From: Saccharothrix luteola
Lineage (GTDB): Bacteria; Actinomycetota; Actinomycetes; Mycobacteriales; Pseudonocardiaceae
Assembly (NCBI RefSeq): GCF_020859565.1
Contig: NZ_JAJHUO010000010.1
Coordinates: 1 to 64,000 of the forward strand
Reading direction: 5' to 3'
Length of the DNA stretch: 64,000 nt
In this document: positions 44,693 to 53,916 of the stretch, piece by piece
Layout: each line of letters starts with the position of its first letter
How positions within the stretch are numbered: the stretch's first letter is position 1
The notes under the pieces: generated by a model
The model's input: the letters and a program-made list of their open reading frames with translations, nothing else
The model's database searches: none
Told to the model about the DNA's origin: nothing
Position numbers and translations under genes: made by a program

Positions 44693-46200
44693 GACTTCCT
44701 GCGCTCTCGGAACTCCAGGGCGACGGCCACGTGGTCTGCTGTCGGTTGGTCGACCTCGGCCAGGTCGGCGAGGGTCCAGGCGACCCGTAGGCACCTGTCC
44801 GCGCCCCGGCCCGTCAGGGCTCCGGTGGTCAGTGCCCGGTCCAGGACGGTGGTCGCGTGTCTCGGCAGGGCGTACTCCCGCCTGAGGGCGGGGCCCGGGA
44901 CCTCGGCGTTGGTCAGCCAGCCGTGGGCCGCCCAGCGTTCCGTCGCCCTGGTCCTGGCCTTCTGGACCCGCTCGCGGACGGCGGCCGTCGGTTCCGGTGG
45001 GGCGATCTCCGCGTTGCTCATGGCGGTCAGGGGGCGCATCACCACCCTCAGGTCCACTCTGTCCAGCAGTGGGCCGGAGAGCTTGCTCTGGTAGCGCCTC
45101 CGCGCGGCCGGCAGGCACACGCAGTCGATGTCCTTCGGCGGTGCGCACGGGCACGGGTTGGTGGCCATCACGAGTTGGAACCTGGCCGGGTAGCGGGCGA
45201 TGCCGTCACGCCTCGCCAGGCGCACCTCGCCCTCCTCCAGCGCCGTGCGCAGCACCTCCAGCTTCGCCGCGCCGAACTCCCTCGCCTCGTCCAGGAACAG
45301 CACGCCCCGGTGGGCCCGGCTCATCGCGCCCGGCTTCGCCATGCCGGTGCCGCCGCCGATCAGCGCCACCGCCGACGTGGTCGGGTGCAGCGAGACGAAC
45401 GGCGGCGTGGCGACCAGCGGGGTCTCCGGGGAGAGCAGGCCCGCGATGGAGTGCACCGCCGTGACGCCGAGGGCCTCCTCCGGCGACAACGGCGGCAGGA
45501 GGCCGGCCAGGCGTTGGGCCAGCATGGTCTTGCCGGTGCCCGGCGGCCCGGTCAGGAGGATGTGGTGACCGCCGGCGGCGGCCACTTCGAGGGCCCACCT
45601 CGCCTCCGGCTGGCCGACCACGTCCGCCAGGTCCGGGCCGTCCGGCGGTGGGGCGATGGCGGGCGGGTTGGTGTGGTGGAGGGCGTGCTCGCCGGCGAGC
45701 CAGGACAGGACGTCGGTCAACGTGGTGGCGCCGTGCACGGTCATGCCGTCCACCAGGGCGGCTTCGGGCAGCGCGTCCACCGGGACCACGGCCTCGGTCA
45801 GGCCCGACCGCTTGGCCGCCAGCAGCGCGGGCAGCACACCCCGGACGGTGCGGACCCGGCCGTCCAGGGCCAGCTCACCCAGCAGCACGGTGTCGGCCAG
45901 GCGTTCGCCCGGGATCGCCTTCGCGGCGGCCAGGACGACGCACGCGATGGCCAGGTCGTAGCCGGAGCCGTTCTTGGGCAGCGTGGCCGGGGACAGGCCC
46001 AGCGTCACGCGTTGGGACGGCCAGTCGTGCCCGCTGTTGCGCACCGCCGCCTTCACGCGGTCCTTCGACTCGTGCAGGGCGGCGTCCGGCAGGCCGAGGA
46101 GCTGGGTCTTCACGGTGCCGACACCGACGTCGGCCTCGATCTCCACCGGCACGCCGTCCACGCCGAACAACGCCACCGACCACGTTCGCGCGAGCGCCAT
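44689..46200 (-). CDS. YifB-type Mg-chelatase-like AAA ATPase (ComM family)
   Basis: A 503-residue AAA+ ATPase. The N-terminal Lon-like ChlI domain runs from about 20 to 145. Walker A GPPGTGKT and Walker B HRGVLFLDEA follow, then a Cys-rich NPCPCAPPKDIDCVC segment and sensor regions. The Vibrio relative ComM is a helicase that drives branch migration in transformation, fitting its place beside dprA. ATG 46200 shares a base with the yraN stop (TGATG). Confidence 0.9.
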   Translation of the reverse strand: MALARTWSVALFGVDGVPVEIEADVGVGTVKTQLLGLPDAALHESKDRVKAAVRNSGHDWPSQRVTLGLSPATLPKNGSGYDLAIACVVLAAAKAIPGERLADTVLLGELALDGRVRTVRGVLPALLAAKRSGLTEAVVPVDALPEAALVDGMTVHGATTLTDVLSWLAGEHALHHTNPPAIAPPPDGPDLADVVGQPEARWALEVAAAGGHHILLTGPPGTGKTMLAQRLAGLLPPLSPEEALGVTAVHSIAGLLSPETPLVATPPFVSLHPTTSAVALIGGGTGMAKPGAMSRAHRGVLFLDEAREFGAAKLEVLRTALEEGEVRLARRDGIARYPARFQLVMATNPCPCAPPKDIDCVCLPAARRRYQSKLSGPLLDRVDLRVVMRPLTAMSNAEIAPPEPTAAVRERVQKARTRATERWAAHGWLTNAEVPGPALRREYALPRHATTVLDRALTTGALTGRGADRCLRVAWTLADLAEVDQPTADHVAVALEFRERRKS

Positions 46201-46553
46201 CACACACCTCGCAGGTGGTGCAGGCGGACCTTGCCCTCGGGCGGCCACTCGATCGCGATCACGTCGAACCGGACCTCCACGCGCCCGATCCGGTTGGCGC
46301 TCAGCCAGCGCAGGGCGGACTTCCGGACCCGTTCCAGCTTGTCCGGCGTCACGGCTTCCAGGGGCGTGCCCCTGCCGGTGCCCGAACGGCACTTCACCTC
46401 GACCACCACCAGCCGGGCGCCGTCGGTGGCTATGACGTCCAGCTCACCGTCGTCGCACCGCCAGTTGCGCGCCAGGATCGACAGGCCCTGGTGCTCCAGG
46501 TACCGGCACGCCGCGTCCTCGCCACGCCTGCCCAGGTCGGTCGCCGTGTTCAT
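46200..46553 (-). CDS. yraN: YraN family (UPF0102) endonuclease-like protein
   Basis: A 117-residue protein of the restriction-endonuclease-like fold. The motif GELDVIATDGARLVVVEVKCRSGTGRG has the D-ExK-type active-site pattern, and LGRRGEDAACRYLEHQGL is the family N-terminus. The function is unproven. GGAGGAGG precedes ATG 46553. It is first in the overlapping yraN-yifB-dprA series. Confidence 0.9.
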   Translation of the reverse strand: MNTATDLGRRGEDAACRYLEHQGLSILARNWRCDDGELDVIATDGARLVVVEVKCRSGTGRGTPLEAVTPDKLERVRKSALRWLSANRIGRVEVRFDVIAIEWPPEGKVRLHHLRGV

Positions 46554-46629
46554 GTCCCCCTCCTCCGGAATCGGTCTTGGTTCGACCTTGCCGGGGTGCT
46601 GGAGGGGTGGCGATGGGCAGTTCGCCGGC

Positions 46630-46657
46630 TGTGGACAACTTCAAGGGCTGTGGACAG
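46630..46657 (-). promoter_or_regulatory. Paired DnaA-box-like sequences upstream of yraN
   Basis: TGTGGACAA (46630-46638) and TGTGGACAG (46649-46657) are minus-strand forms of TTGTCCACA and CTGTCCACA, 19 bases apart. They are the same spacing and near-identical to the pair at 39696. They lie in the 194-bp gap ahead of yraN. Confidence 0.5.
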
Positions 46658-46700
46658 CCGCCGGGGAAATGTCGGTGGCGCGTGGTAACGGCCCACACAC

Positions 46701-46742
46701 GCAAAGGGGCCCACCCTCACGGGCGGGCCCCTGCGACTTTGC
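46701..46742 (-). terminator. Terminator after the DUF2469 gene
   Basis: GGGGCCC (46706-46712) and GGGCCCC (46725-46731) enclose CCC/GGG. Outer GCAAAG and CTTTGC flank them at 46701-46706 and 46737-46742. On the minus strand the stem is followed by TTTGCGTGT. It lies just past the DUF2469 stop. Confidence 0.75.
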
Positions 46743-46747
46743 GGGTA

Positions 46748-47071
46748 TCAGGAGTTGAACGGGCCGTCCTCGGGCAGCCTGAGGTCGGGTTTGTCCAACT
46801 CCTCGACGTTGACGTCCTTGAAGGTGATGACGCGGACGTTCTTCACGAACCGGGCGGGGCGGTACATGTCCCACACCCACGCGTCGGACATCCGCACCTC
46901 GAAGTAGACCTCGCCGTCCGCGTTGCGGACCTGCACGTCCACCGAGTTGGCCAGGTAGAACCGCCGCTCGGTCTCCACGACGAACGAGAACTGGCTGACG
47001 ATGTCGCGGTACTCCTTGTACAGCGACAACTCCATCTCGGTCTCGTACTTCTCGAGATCCTCTGCACTCAT
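46748..47071 (-). CDS. DUF2469 family protein
   Basis: A 107-residue acidic protein, highly conserved in actinobacteria and always near rnhB. Family features are [42 protein letters not shown] and VWDMYRPARFVKNVRVITFKDVNVEEL. There is no known activity, no signal and no membrane segment. Its ATG shares a base with the TAA of rnhB (TAATG) and GGAGG lies 4 bases upstream, so it is translated together with rnhB. Confidence 0.88.
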   Translation of the reverse strand: MSAEDLEKYETEMELSLYKEYRDIVSQFSFVVETERRFYLANSVDVQVRNADGEVYFEVRMSDAWVWDMYRPARFVKNVRVITFKDVNVEELDKPDLRLPEDGPFNS

Positions 47072-47865
47072 TACGCCTCCGCGCGGGTAATCATCGAATC
47101 CGCGCCCCTCCTCGTCGCGAGCCTGCCACCGCTGGTCTGCGGGGTTGTCCCATTCTGGACCACGGCGGCCGCGACCACGCCGCGCGCCACCCGGTGCGGC
47201 GCCGCCATCCCGTGCCGGAGCGCCGCGGCGGCCACGTTCGCATACGACCAGCGGTGTTGCGCACTCGGGCCGTGCTCCACCAGCGCCGCCGAGTGCTCGG
47301 GGGTGCTGTAGCCCTTGTGCACGTCGAACCCGTAGACGGGCAGTTCCTCGTGCAGACCGGTCATGATCCGGTCCCGCGTGACCTTGGCCAGCACGGACGC
47401 CGCCGCGACGCACGCCGCCACCCGGTCGCCCTTGACCACCGGCATGTTCGGCGCCGTGAGACCGGGCACCGGGAAGCCGTCCGTCAGGACGTACCCGGGA
47501 TGTGCCTCCAACCGCGCGACCGCACGCCGCATGCCCTCGATGTTCGCCACGTGCACGCCGATCAGGTCGACCTCGGCGGCCGGGATCACGATCACCGCGT
47601 AGTCCAGCGCGCGCTTGAGCACGAGGTCGTACATCCGGTCGCGCGCCGCGGCGGTGAGCAACTTCGAGTCGGTGAGCCCCTCGAACTTCGCCGCGTCACC
47701 CGGCTTGAGCACGCACGACGCCACGACGAGCGGGCCCGCGCAGGCGCCACGGCCGGCCTCGTCGACGCCGGCCACCGGGCCGAACCCGCGCCGGTCCAAC
47801 GCGGCCTCGAAGGCCCAGATCCCCGCGGTCTGCCGGACCTGGACGCGAGGCGGCTTGCGGATCAC
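47071..47865 (-). CDS. rnhB: Ribonuclease HII
   Basis: A 264-residue nuclease that cuts RNA in RNA-DNA hybrids and single ribonucleotides in DNA. The catalytic acidic residues are Asp35 and Glu36 (GVDEAGRG), with further aspartates in YVLTDGF. The [15 protein letters not shown] segment is the RNase HII signature. The C-terminal about 35 residues are an actinobacterial extension. GTG 47865 opens [11 protein letters not shown]. Confidence 0.93.
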   Translation of the reverse strand: MIRKPPRVQVRQTAGIWAFEAALDRRGFGPVAGVDEAGRGACAGPLVVASCVLKPGDAAKFEGLTDSKLLTAAARDRMYDLVLKRALDYAVIVIPAAEVDLIGVHVANIEGMRRAVARLEAHPGYVLTDGFPVPGLTAPNMPVVKGDRVAACVAAASVLAKVTRDRIMTGLHEELPVYGFDVHKGYSTPEHSAALVEHGPSAQHRWSYANVAAAALRHGMAAPHRVARGVVAAAVVQNGTTPQTSGGRLATRRGADSMITRAEA

Positions 47866-47874
47866 CCCTCGACC

Positions 47875-48777
47875 CTATCCCAGCCGTGAACCCCGCAACC
47901 GCGACCTCACCCGCTTGCCCAGCAGCAGCACCGGCCACGCCGCCGCGAGGCCGACCCCGGCGGGCAGCGCGTCCTGCCACGCGGGCGCCCCGATGGCCAC
48001 GACCTGCGGGTTGTGGTCACCGACGCCCTGCCAGCGCGACGGCGGCAGCACGATCACCCGCGCCTTGCCCACCACGTTGTCCACCGGCACGAGACCGCCC
48101 TCGCGGCCGTCGCCCTGGCACCGCGAGTCGCACGAGTCGTTGCGGTTGTCGCCCATCACGAACAGGTAGCCCTCGGGGATCTTCAGCTCGGCGAACGACT
48201 CCTGCACCGTGCTGCGGCCCGGCGCCCAGTACACGTACGGCTCGTCCAGCGGCTTGCCGTCGACCACGACCCGGTTGCGGTCGTCGCAGCACTGCACCGT
48301 CTGCCCGCCGACCGCGATGACCCGCTTGACGAAGTCCTCCTCGTTCGCCGCCGGGAACCCCATCAGCGACCCGAGCCCTTGCAACGCCTTGACCAGCGGG
48401 TTCGTCGGCTCGGGCGCGATGAAGTCCTGGTTGATCCAGGTGTCGGGGCCGTGGAAGACCACGACCTCGCCCGGTTCGATCTCCGAGAAGTCGTAGACCA
48501 GCTTGTCGACCAGCACCCGGTCGCCGAAGCAGCCGTCGGAGCAGCCGTGCAGCGTCTGCTCCATCGACTCCGACGGGATCATGTAGACCTTCGCCAGGAA
48601 CGACTGGATCAGCACCGCGAGCACCACCGCGACGCCGATCAGGATCGGCAGCTCTTTCCAGAACGAGCCCTTGCGCTTGGCCGTTTTGCGCGCGCGGGCG
48701 CGCCACTGCTCGACCTTTTCCTCGTGCTCCGGTTCACCCTCGTCGGAAGAGCCCCGGGACGACGCGACGTCCACCAC
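47875..48777 (-). CDS. lepB: Signal peptidase I (second copy)
   Basis: A 300-residue membrane protease that cleaves Sec signal peptides outside the membrane. A charged cytoplasmic N-terminus is followed by a helix at about 44-62, catalytic Ser71 in IPSESMEQTL, Lys151 in FVKRVIAVGG, and the GDNRNDSCDSR box. A second helix lies near the C-terminus. Extra cysteines occur in HGCSDGC and QCCDD. It is the downstream member of a tandem pair with 16 bases between the genes. GTG 48777 is the start. Confidence 0.93.
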   Translation of the reverse strand: MVDVASSRGSSDEGEPEHEEKVEQWRARARKTAKRKGSFWKELPILIGVAVVLAVLIQSFLAKVYMIPSESMEQTLHGCSDGCFGDRVLVDKLVYDFSEIEPGEVVVFHGPDTWINQDFIAPEPTNPLVKALQGLGSLMGFPAANEEDFVKRVIAVGGQTVQCCDDRNRVVVDGKPLDEPYVYWAPGRSTVQESFAELKIPEGYLFVMGDNRNDSCDSRCQGDGREGGLVPVDNVVGKARVIVLPPSRWQGVGDHNPQVVAIGAPAWQDALPAGVGLAAAWPVLLLGKRVRSRLRGSRLG

Positions 48778-48793
48778 CCGGTCAGCCTACCGA

Positions 48794-49696
48794 TCAGGGC
48801 TGTGTGGCCCTGGTCAACCGCCTGCGGACCTTGCGGCCGAAGAACACCAGCGGCCACGCCGCGGCCAGGCCGGCACCCGCCGGGATGGCGCCCTGCCACG
48901 CGGGCGCGCCGAGCGCGAGGGACTGGGGGTTGTGGTCGCCGATGCCCTGCCAGCGCGACGGCGGCAGCACGATGACCCGCGCCTTGCCGATGACGTTGTC
49001 CTCCGGCACGGTGCCCGCCACGCCGCCACCGCCCTGCTTGCGGGAGTCGGTGGAGTTCGTGCGGTTGTCACCCATCACCCAGAGGTGGCCTTCGGGGACC
49101 TTGACCGGCTCGAACGGGTCGTGGTTCTCCGGTGACGTGCCGGGCTGCCAGTAGATGTACGGCTCGTCCAGCGGCTTGCCGTCGACCTTCACGCGGTGCT
49201 GCTCGTCACAGCACTCGACGGTCTGCCCGCCGACCGCGATGACCCGCTTCACGAAGTCGCGCTCGTCCGGCGGCGCGAGGCCGACCAGGGAGGCCACCGA
49301 CTGGATGCCGGCCACGATCGGGTTGTCCGACCGGCCGGAGTTGAAGTCGTTGTTGCCCCAGGTCTCGGGGCCGCGGAAGACCACGACCTCACCCGGTTCG
49401 ATCTCGGTGAAGTCGTAGACCAGCTTGTCGACCAGCACCCGGTCGTTGTTGCACCCGGGGCAGCCGTGGAGGGTCTCCTCCATCGACTGCGACGGGATCA
49501 CGTACACCCGCGCCAGGAACGTCTGGATCAGGATGGTGAGGACCAGGGCCGTGGCCCCGAGCACGAGCAGCTCGCGCCAGAGCGGGGGCTTCTTCTTGTC
49601 CTTCTTCGACTTGCCGCCCGCAGTCGAGTCCGGAGTGGACTCGACTGCGGGATCCTGACCGTCTTCGTCAGCGGAGCGGTGCACGGGATCTGCCAC
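48794..49696 (-). CDS. lepB: Signal peptidase I (first copy)
   Basis: A 300-residue paralogue of the next gene, equally long. Its Lys-rich N-terminus (SKKDKKKPP) precedes a helix at 43-60, catalytic Ser71 in IPSQSMEETL, Lys150 in FVKRVIAVGG and the GDNRTNSTDSR box. Cysteines recur at HGCPGC and ECCDE. The shared C-terminal helix and long inserts show a tandem duplication. GTG 49696 is the start; rplS lies 34 bases upstream. Confidence 0.93.
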   Translation of the reverse strand: MADPVHRSADEDGQDPAVESTPDSTAGGKSKKDKKKPPLWRELLVLGATALVLTILIQTFLARVYVIPSQSMEETLHGCPGCNNDRVLVDKLVYDFTEIEPGEVVVFRGPETWGNNDFNSGRSDNPIVAGIQSVASLVGLAPPDERDFVKRVIAVGGQTVECCDEQHRVKVDGKPLDEPYIYWQPGTSPENHDPFEPVKVPEGHLWVMGDNRTNSTDSRKQGGGGVAGTVPEDNVIGKARVIVLPPSRWQGIGDHNPQSLALGAPAWQGAIPAGAGLAAAWPLVFFGRKVRRRLTRATQP

Positions 49697-49730
49697 GTGG
49701 GCAGGCTACTGCTTCCGCGTGTGTCCGGCG

Positions 49731-50090
49731 TCAGGAGGCCGGTCGGGCGTCGCGCTTCTCCTTGATCTTGGCGGCCTTGCCGCGCAGGTCGCGCAGGTAG
49801 TACAGCTTCGCCCGGCGGACGTCGCCGCGGGAGGCGACCTCGATCTCCGCGATGTTCGGGGAGTGCACCGGGAAGGTGCGCTCGACGCCGACGCCGAACG
49901 AGACCTTGCGGACGGTGAAGGTCTCGCGGATGCCGCCGTTCTGCCGGCGGATCACGACGCCCTGGAACACCTGGACCCGCTCACGGGAGCCCTCGATGAC
50001 GCGGACGTGGACCTTCAGCGTGTCGCCCGGCCGGAAGCTGGGGATGTCGGAGCGCAGCGACTGGGCGTCAAGAGCGTCCAGGGTGTTCAT
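49731..50090 (-). CDS. rplS: 50S ribosomal protein L19
   Basis: A 119-residue large-subunit protein at the subunit interface. It has the core [50 protein letters not shown] and the basic end [24 protein letters not shown] 50090 is the start. A 165-base gap separates it from trmD and may hold its own promoter. Confidence 0.97.
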   Translation of the reverse strand: MNTLDALDAQSLRSDIPSFRPGDTLKVHVRVIEGSRERVQVFQGVVIRRQNGGIRETFTVRKVSFGVGVERTFPVHSPNIAEIEVASRGDVRRAKLYYLRDLRGKAAKIKEKRDARPAS

Positions 50091-50255
50091 CGGTGGTCCG
50101 TCCTCGTCCTCACGTGTATTGCGTACTCCCCCAAGGCGCGGCCGAACTCAAGTCACACACGCGCGGGGGCGGGCCTAGCGCACGCCGGATGAGTTGAACC
50201 GGGTGCAGCAACCTGTCCAGTGTGCCAGACGAGGGGCGGCGGGGAGAAATCGGCC

Positions 50256-51002
50256 CTAGTCCAGCCCTCGGTCCAGCTCGTCGAGCAGCTTGCGGTCGTG
50301 CTTGTCGAGCGCCCCTTCGGGCAGGGCCTCGAGCAGTTCGGGGCGGCGTTCGCGGGTGCGGCGCAGCGACTGGTCGCGCCGCCAGCGGTCGATCGCCTTG
50401 TGGTTGCCCGAGCGCAGGACCTCGGGCACGGCGAGGTCGCGCCACACCTCGGGCCGGGTGTAGCTGGGGCCCTCCAGCAGGCCGTCGGAGAACGAGTCCT
50501 CGGCGGCCGACTTCGGGTTGCCGAGCACACCGGGCAGGAGGCGGACGACGGCCTCGACCACCACCAGCACCGCCACCTCGCCGCCGACGAGCACGTAGTC
50601 GCCGATGGAGACCTCGTCCACGCGCATCCGGCGCGACGCGTCGTCCACCACCCGCTGGTCGATGCCCTCGTACCGGCCGCAGGCGAACACCAGGTGCTCC
50701 TCCGCGGCCAGGTCGTGCGCCAACCGCTGGGTGAACGGCCGACCGGCCGGTGTCGGCACGATCAGGCGGGTGGCCGGGGTGACGACGTCGTCCAGCGCCT
50801 CGCCCCACACCTGGGGCTTCATCACCATGCCCGGACCGCCGCCGTACGGGCTGTCGTCGACGGCCTTGTGCACGTCGTGCGTCCAGTTCCGCAGGTCGTG
50901 CACGCCGACGCTGATCAGACCCTTGTCGATCGCCTTGCCGAGCAGGGCGGCGCGGAGCGGGTCCAGGTACTCCGGGAAGATCGTGACGACGTCAATCCGC
51001 AT
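50256..51002 (-). CDS. trmD: tRNA (guanine-N1)-methyltransferase
   Basis: A 248-residue SPOUT enzyme that methylates G37 in tRNAs reading CNN, preventing frameshifts. The N-terminus is [17 protein letters not shown] and the substrate region has [26 protein letters not shown] and the trefoil-knot loops [13 protein letters not shown] and [12 protein letters not shown] bind SAM. It overlaps the end of rimM by 11 bases. Confidence 0.96.
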   Translation of the reverse strand: MRIDVVTIFPEYLDPLRAALLGKAIDKGLISVGVHDLRNWTHDVHKAVDDSPYGGGPGMVMKPQVWGEALDDVVTPATRLIVPTPAGRPFTQRLAHDLAAEEHLVFACGRYEGIDQRVVDDASRRMRVDEVSIGDYVLVGGEVAVLVVVEAVVRLLPGVLGNPKSAAEDSFSDGLLEGPSYTRPEVWRDLAVPEVLRSGNHKAIDRWRRDQSLRRTRERRPELLEALPEGALDKHDRKLLDELDRGLD

Positions 51003-51510
51003 CGAGGAGGCCCTCGGGCGGGTCCAGCAGGACGCGCTTGCCCGCGAGGTCCACGGTGGGCACGATCTCGCGCACGAACGGGATCAGGGCCTCGTCGCCG
51101 TTCTCGCGCTTGACCACGAGCAGCTCGCCGCCCGGTCCGTGCACGACCTCCAGCACGGTGCCGATCCTCGTGCCGTCCGCGAGCTCGGCGGTCAGCCCTT
51201 CGAGCTCGTGGTCGTAGAACTCGTCCGGGTCACCGGTCGGCGGCAGGTCCTCGGTGCTCGCGAGCAGCAAGGTGCCGCGCAGCGTCTCGGCGACGTCACG
51301 GGTCAGCACTTCCTCGAAACGCACCAGCAGCCGCCCGGAGTGGTTCCGGGCGGCTGCGACGGTGAGGTTGCGGGAGGTGCCGTCGCGCAGTTTGGCGGTC
51401 AGCACCGAGCCCGGCGCGAACCGGGTCTCGGGTGAGTCCGTGCGCACGTCGACCGCGAGCTCGCCGCTGATCCCGTGCGCCTTGGCCACTCGGCCGACGA
51501 CGACGTCCAT
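50992..51510 (-). CDS. rimM: 16S rRNA processing protein RimM
   Basis: A 172-residue assembly factor for the 30S head that binds S19. The N-terminal domain has [21 protein letters not shown]. The C-terminal PRC barrel contains [37 protein letters not shown] and [29 protein letters not shown] 51510 is the start, 8 bases after the KH gene. Confidence 0.95.
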   Translation of the reverse strand: MDVVVGRVAKAHGISGELAVDVRTDSPETRFAPGSVLTAKLRDGTSRNLTVAAARNHSGRLLVRFEEVLTRDVAETLRGTLLLASTEDLPPTGDPDEFYDHELEGLTAELADGTRIGTVLEVVHGPGGELLVVKRENGDEALIPFVREIVPTVDLAGKRVLLDPPEGLLDAD

Positions 51511-51518
51511 GTGCGCGT

Positions 51519-51758
51519 TCAGCGGTCGGTGTCGACCACGTCGACGCGCACGCCACGACCACCGATACCGGCCATCACGGTGCGCAGGGCGGTCGCGGTG
51601 CGACCGCTGCGGCCGATCACCTTGCCGAGGTCGTCCGGGTGGACGTGCACCTCGAGCGTGCGACCGCGGCGGGTCGTGACCAGGTTCACCCGGACGTCGT
51701 CCGGGTGGTCGACGATGCCCCGAACGAGGTGTTCGAGGGCGTCAGCCAACAAGCTCAC
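51519..51758 (-). CDS. khpA: KH-domain RNA-binding protein (KhpA)
   Basis: A 79-residue protein made of one KH domain, with the GxxG loop in [16 protein letters not shown]. The N-terminal helix reads [17 protein letters not shown]. KhpA proteins bind many RNAs with KhpB. GTG 51758 overlaps the rpsP stop as GTGA, so it is translationally coupled. The order rpsP-khpA-rimM-trmD is the standard actinobacterial one. Confidence 0.93.
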   Translation of the reverse strand: MSLLADALEHLVRGIVDHPDDVRVNLVTTRRGRTLEVHVHPDDLGKVIGRSGRTATALRTVMAGIGGRGVRVDVVDTDR

Positions 51759-52207
51759 GCCTCGTCCTTGGCAGCCTCGGGAGCGGCCTCGGCGTCAGCC
51801 TTCTTGGCGTCGTCCTTCTTGGCCGACTTCTTCTTCGGGGTCGTCGCCTCGGTGGACGGCGCGTCGCCGGCGGCGGCGAGCGCGGCGGCGAACAGGTCCG
51901 CCTTGCTCGTCTTCGGCTCCTTGACCTTCAGCGTGCCCTCGGCACCCGGCAGGCCCTTGAACTTCTGCCAGTCACCGGTGATCTCCAGCAGGCGCTGGAC
52001 CGACTCGGTCGGCTGCGCGCCGACGCCCAGCCAGTACTGCGCGCGGTCGCTGTCCACCGCGATGAACGACGGCTCTTCCTTCGGGTGGTACTTGCCGATC
52101 GTCTCGATGGCCTTGCCGTTGCGGCGGGTGCGGGCATCGGCGACGACGATCCGGTAGTACGGCTGACGGATCTTGCCAAGCCGCTGAAGCTTGATCTTGA
52201 CGGCCAC
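51755..52207 (-). CDS. rpsP: 30S ribosomal protein S16
   Basis: A 150-residue small-subunit protein. The core is [41 protein letters not shown] with [24 protein letters not shown]. The last 50 residues are a Lys/Ala/Glu-rich actinobacterial tail. ATG 52207 is the start. It begins the rpsP-khpA-rimM-trmD cluster; the 153-base gap upstream should hold the promoter. Confidence 0.97.
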   Translation of the reverse strand: MAVKIKLQRLGKIRQPYYRIVVADARTRRNGKAIETIGKYHPKEEPSFIAVDSDRAQYWLGVGAQPTESVQRLLEITGDWQKFKGLPGAEGTLKVKEPKTSKADLFAAALAAAGDAPSTEATTPKKKSAKKDDAKKADAEAAPEAAKDEA

Positions 52208-52360
52208 GGGTGTGGGTGCTCCTCGTGCTCTCGTGTGCTCAGGTGCGGGCAGTCCTCACCCGAGTGGGGCACGGGTGGTGAAAGCCCAGGTGTCTGGGGC
52301 GCCATGGCACGGTGAGAGGGACCGACCTCGGCGAACAACCGACCATTCTGCCAGACGGTT

Positions 52361-53128
52361 CTACCGGAGGACGAATCGGGCCACGGGGACGCCCGCGTCC
52401 GCCAACGCCCCGCGGATCTTCGTCGCGTGCTCCACCGCGCCCGGAGTGTCGCCGTGCAGGCAGATGGAGTCGACCTCCACCTTGAGGACGGCGCCGTCCG
52501 CGGCGACCAGTTCACCCCGCTCGGCGAGCCGGAGCACCTGCGCCAGCACGGCGTCCGTGCTGGTCAGGACGGCGTTCGGCGCGGTGCGGGGCACCAGCGT
52601 GGCCTCGGGTGTGTACGCGCGGTCGGCGAACGCCTCCCGCACCGGGCGCAGGCCCGTCCGTTCGGCGTGGTGGAGCAGGCGCGAGCCGGGCAACCCGAGG
52701 ACGGGCAGGTCGCCGAACGCCTTCACTCCCTCCACCACGGCCCGCGCCTGCCGGTCGTGGTGCACCGCGGCGTTGTAGAGCGCGCCGTGCGGCTTGACGT
52801 ACTCGACCGACGTCCCGGCCGCCCGGGCGCACGCGTCCAGCGCCCCGATCTGGTACAGCACCTCGTCGGCCAGCTCGGAGGGGTCCGCGTCGATGAACCG
52901 GCGGCCGAAGCCGGCCAGGTCGCGGTAGGAGACCTGCGCGCCGACCGCCACGCCCGCGTCCGCCGCCTGGCCGCACACCCGGCGCATGGTCGACGGGTCG
53001 CCGGCGTGGAAGCCGCAGGCCACGTTCGCGCTGGTCACGATGCCGAGCAGGGCTTCGTCGTCGCCGAGGCGCCAGATGCCGAAGCCCTCGCCGAGGTCGC
53101 TGTTGAGGTCGATCGCGCGGGTGCTCAC
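52361..53128 (-). CDS. pxpA: 5-oxoprolinase subunit A (LamB/YcsF family)
   Basis: A 255-residue protein. In bacteria PxpABC hydrolyse 5-oxoproline to glutamate with ATP, a damage-repair step. Signatures are DLNSDLGEGFG at the start, ACGFHAGDPSTMRR, YVKPHGALYNAA and VDSICLHGDTPGA. No pxpB or pxpC is nearby, so the partners must be elsewhere or the function differs. GTG 53128 overlaps the stop of the CPBP protease gene as GTGA. Confidence 0.9.
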   Translation of the reverse strand: MSTRAIDLNSDLGEGFGIWRLGDDEALLGIVTSANVACGFHAGDPSTMRRVCGQAADAGVAVGAQVSYRDLAGFGRRFIDADPSELADEVLYQIGALDACARAAGTSVEYVKPHGALYNAAVHHDRQARAVVEGVKAFGDLPVLGLPGSRLLHHAERTGLRPVREAFADRAYTPEATLVPRTAPNAVLTSTDAVLAQVLRLAERGELVAADGAVLKVEVDSICLHGDTPGAVEHATKIRGALADAGVPVARFVLR

Positions 53129-53907
53129 GCGGGCATCACCCCGATGGAGACGAGGAGCAGGGTCAGGCCGGGCAGGAAGTTGTTGATGACGTGCGCCACC
53201 ACGCTCGCGGTGAGCCTGCGGGTGATGAGGCGGGCGATGCCGATGGGCAGTGCGATGACGATGAGCAACGACGTCCGCAGCGGTTCGAGGTGGCTGGCCG
53301 CGAAGATCAGCGTGGTCAGCACGAACGCCGCCCACCGGCTCCAGCGCTGCCGCTCGATCGCGCCCCACAGCAGTCCCCGGTAGATCACTTCCTCGCACAC
53401 CGGGCCCAGGAAGCACACGTAGAGGAACATCGCCACGGCGGCGGCCAGCGGCAGCCCCGCGCCGTCCACGAGCTCGCCGATCGCGGAGGTGGCGTTCTTG
53501 TCGCCGACCACCCTCGACCAGATCACCGCGGCCACGTAGGTGAGCACCAGGCCGAGCGCGCCCAGCTTGAGCCCGACCTTGACGTCCGCCCAGTCCCAGG
53601 CGAGCCGGAGGTCCTGGAACGGGCCGTTGCCGCGCAGGTAGGTGATGGTGACGGCGACCGCCGCGGCCAGCACCGTCGGCACGATGGACCCGATCAGGAC
53701 GAAGCTCACCGACGAGCCGATGTCCGTGCCCGAGGTCCTGGCCACCGCCGTGATGAACACCGCGCTGAGCACGAAGACCGCTTCGACGAGCAGGAACGCG
53801 CCGAAGCCCCACCGCTGGCCCGCGTGCACCGCTTCGGGCTCCCGTCCCACCGCGCGGACGCTGGCGATCAGCCCCGGGGGCGGTTCATCCGGTCGTGTCA
53901 CAGCCAT
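53125..53907 (-). CDS. CPBP-family intramembrane protease (first paralogue)
   Basis: A 260-residue protein with about seven helices. The active-site motifs of Rce1-like proteases are present: EExxxR as Glu172-Glu173-Arg177 (CEEVIYRG), His206 (AASHLEP) and HxxxN as His239-Asn243 (HVINN). Bacterial CPBP proteins include bacteriocin self-immunity and abortive-type factors; the substrate here is unknown. It starts 9 bases after the related gene and overlaps pxpA. Confidence 0.85.
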   Translation of the reverse strand: MAVTRPDEPPPGLIASVRAVGREPEAVHAGQRWGFGAFLLVEAVFVLSAVFITAVARTSGTDIGSSVSFVLIGSIVPTVLAAAVAVTITYLRGNGPFQDLRLAWDWADVKVGLKLGALGLVLTYVAAVIWSRVVGDKNATSAIGELVDGAGLPLAAAVAMFLYVCFLGPVCEEVIYRGLLWGAIERQRWSRWAAFVLTTLIFAASHLEPLRTSLLIVIALPIGIARLITRRLTASVVAHVINNFLPGLTLLLVSIGVMPA

Positions 53908-53916
53908 CCACCCTAG

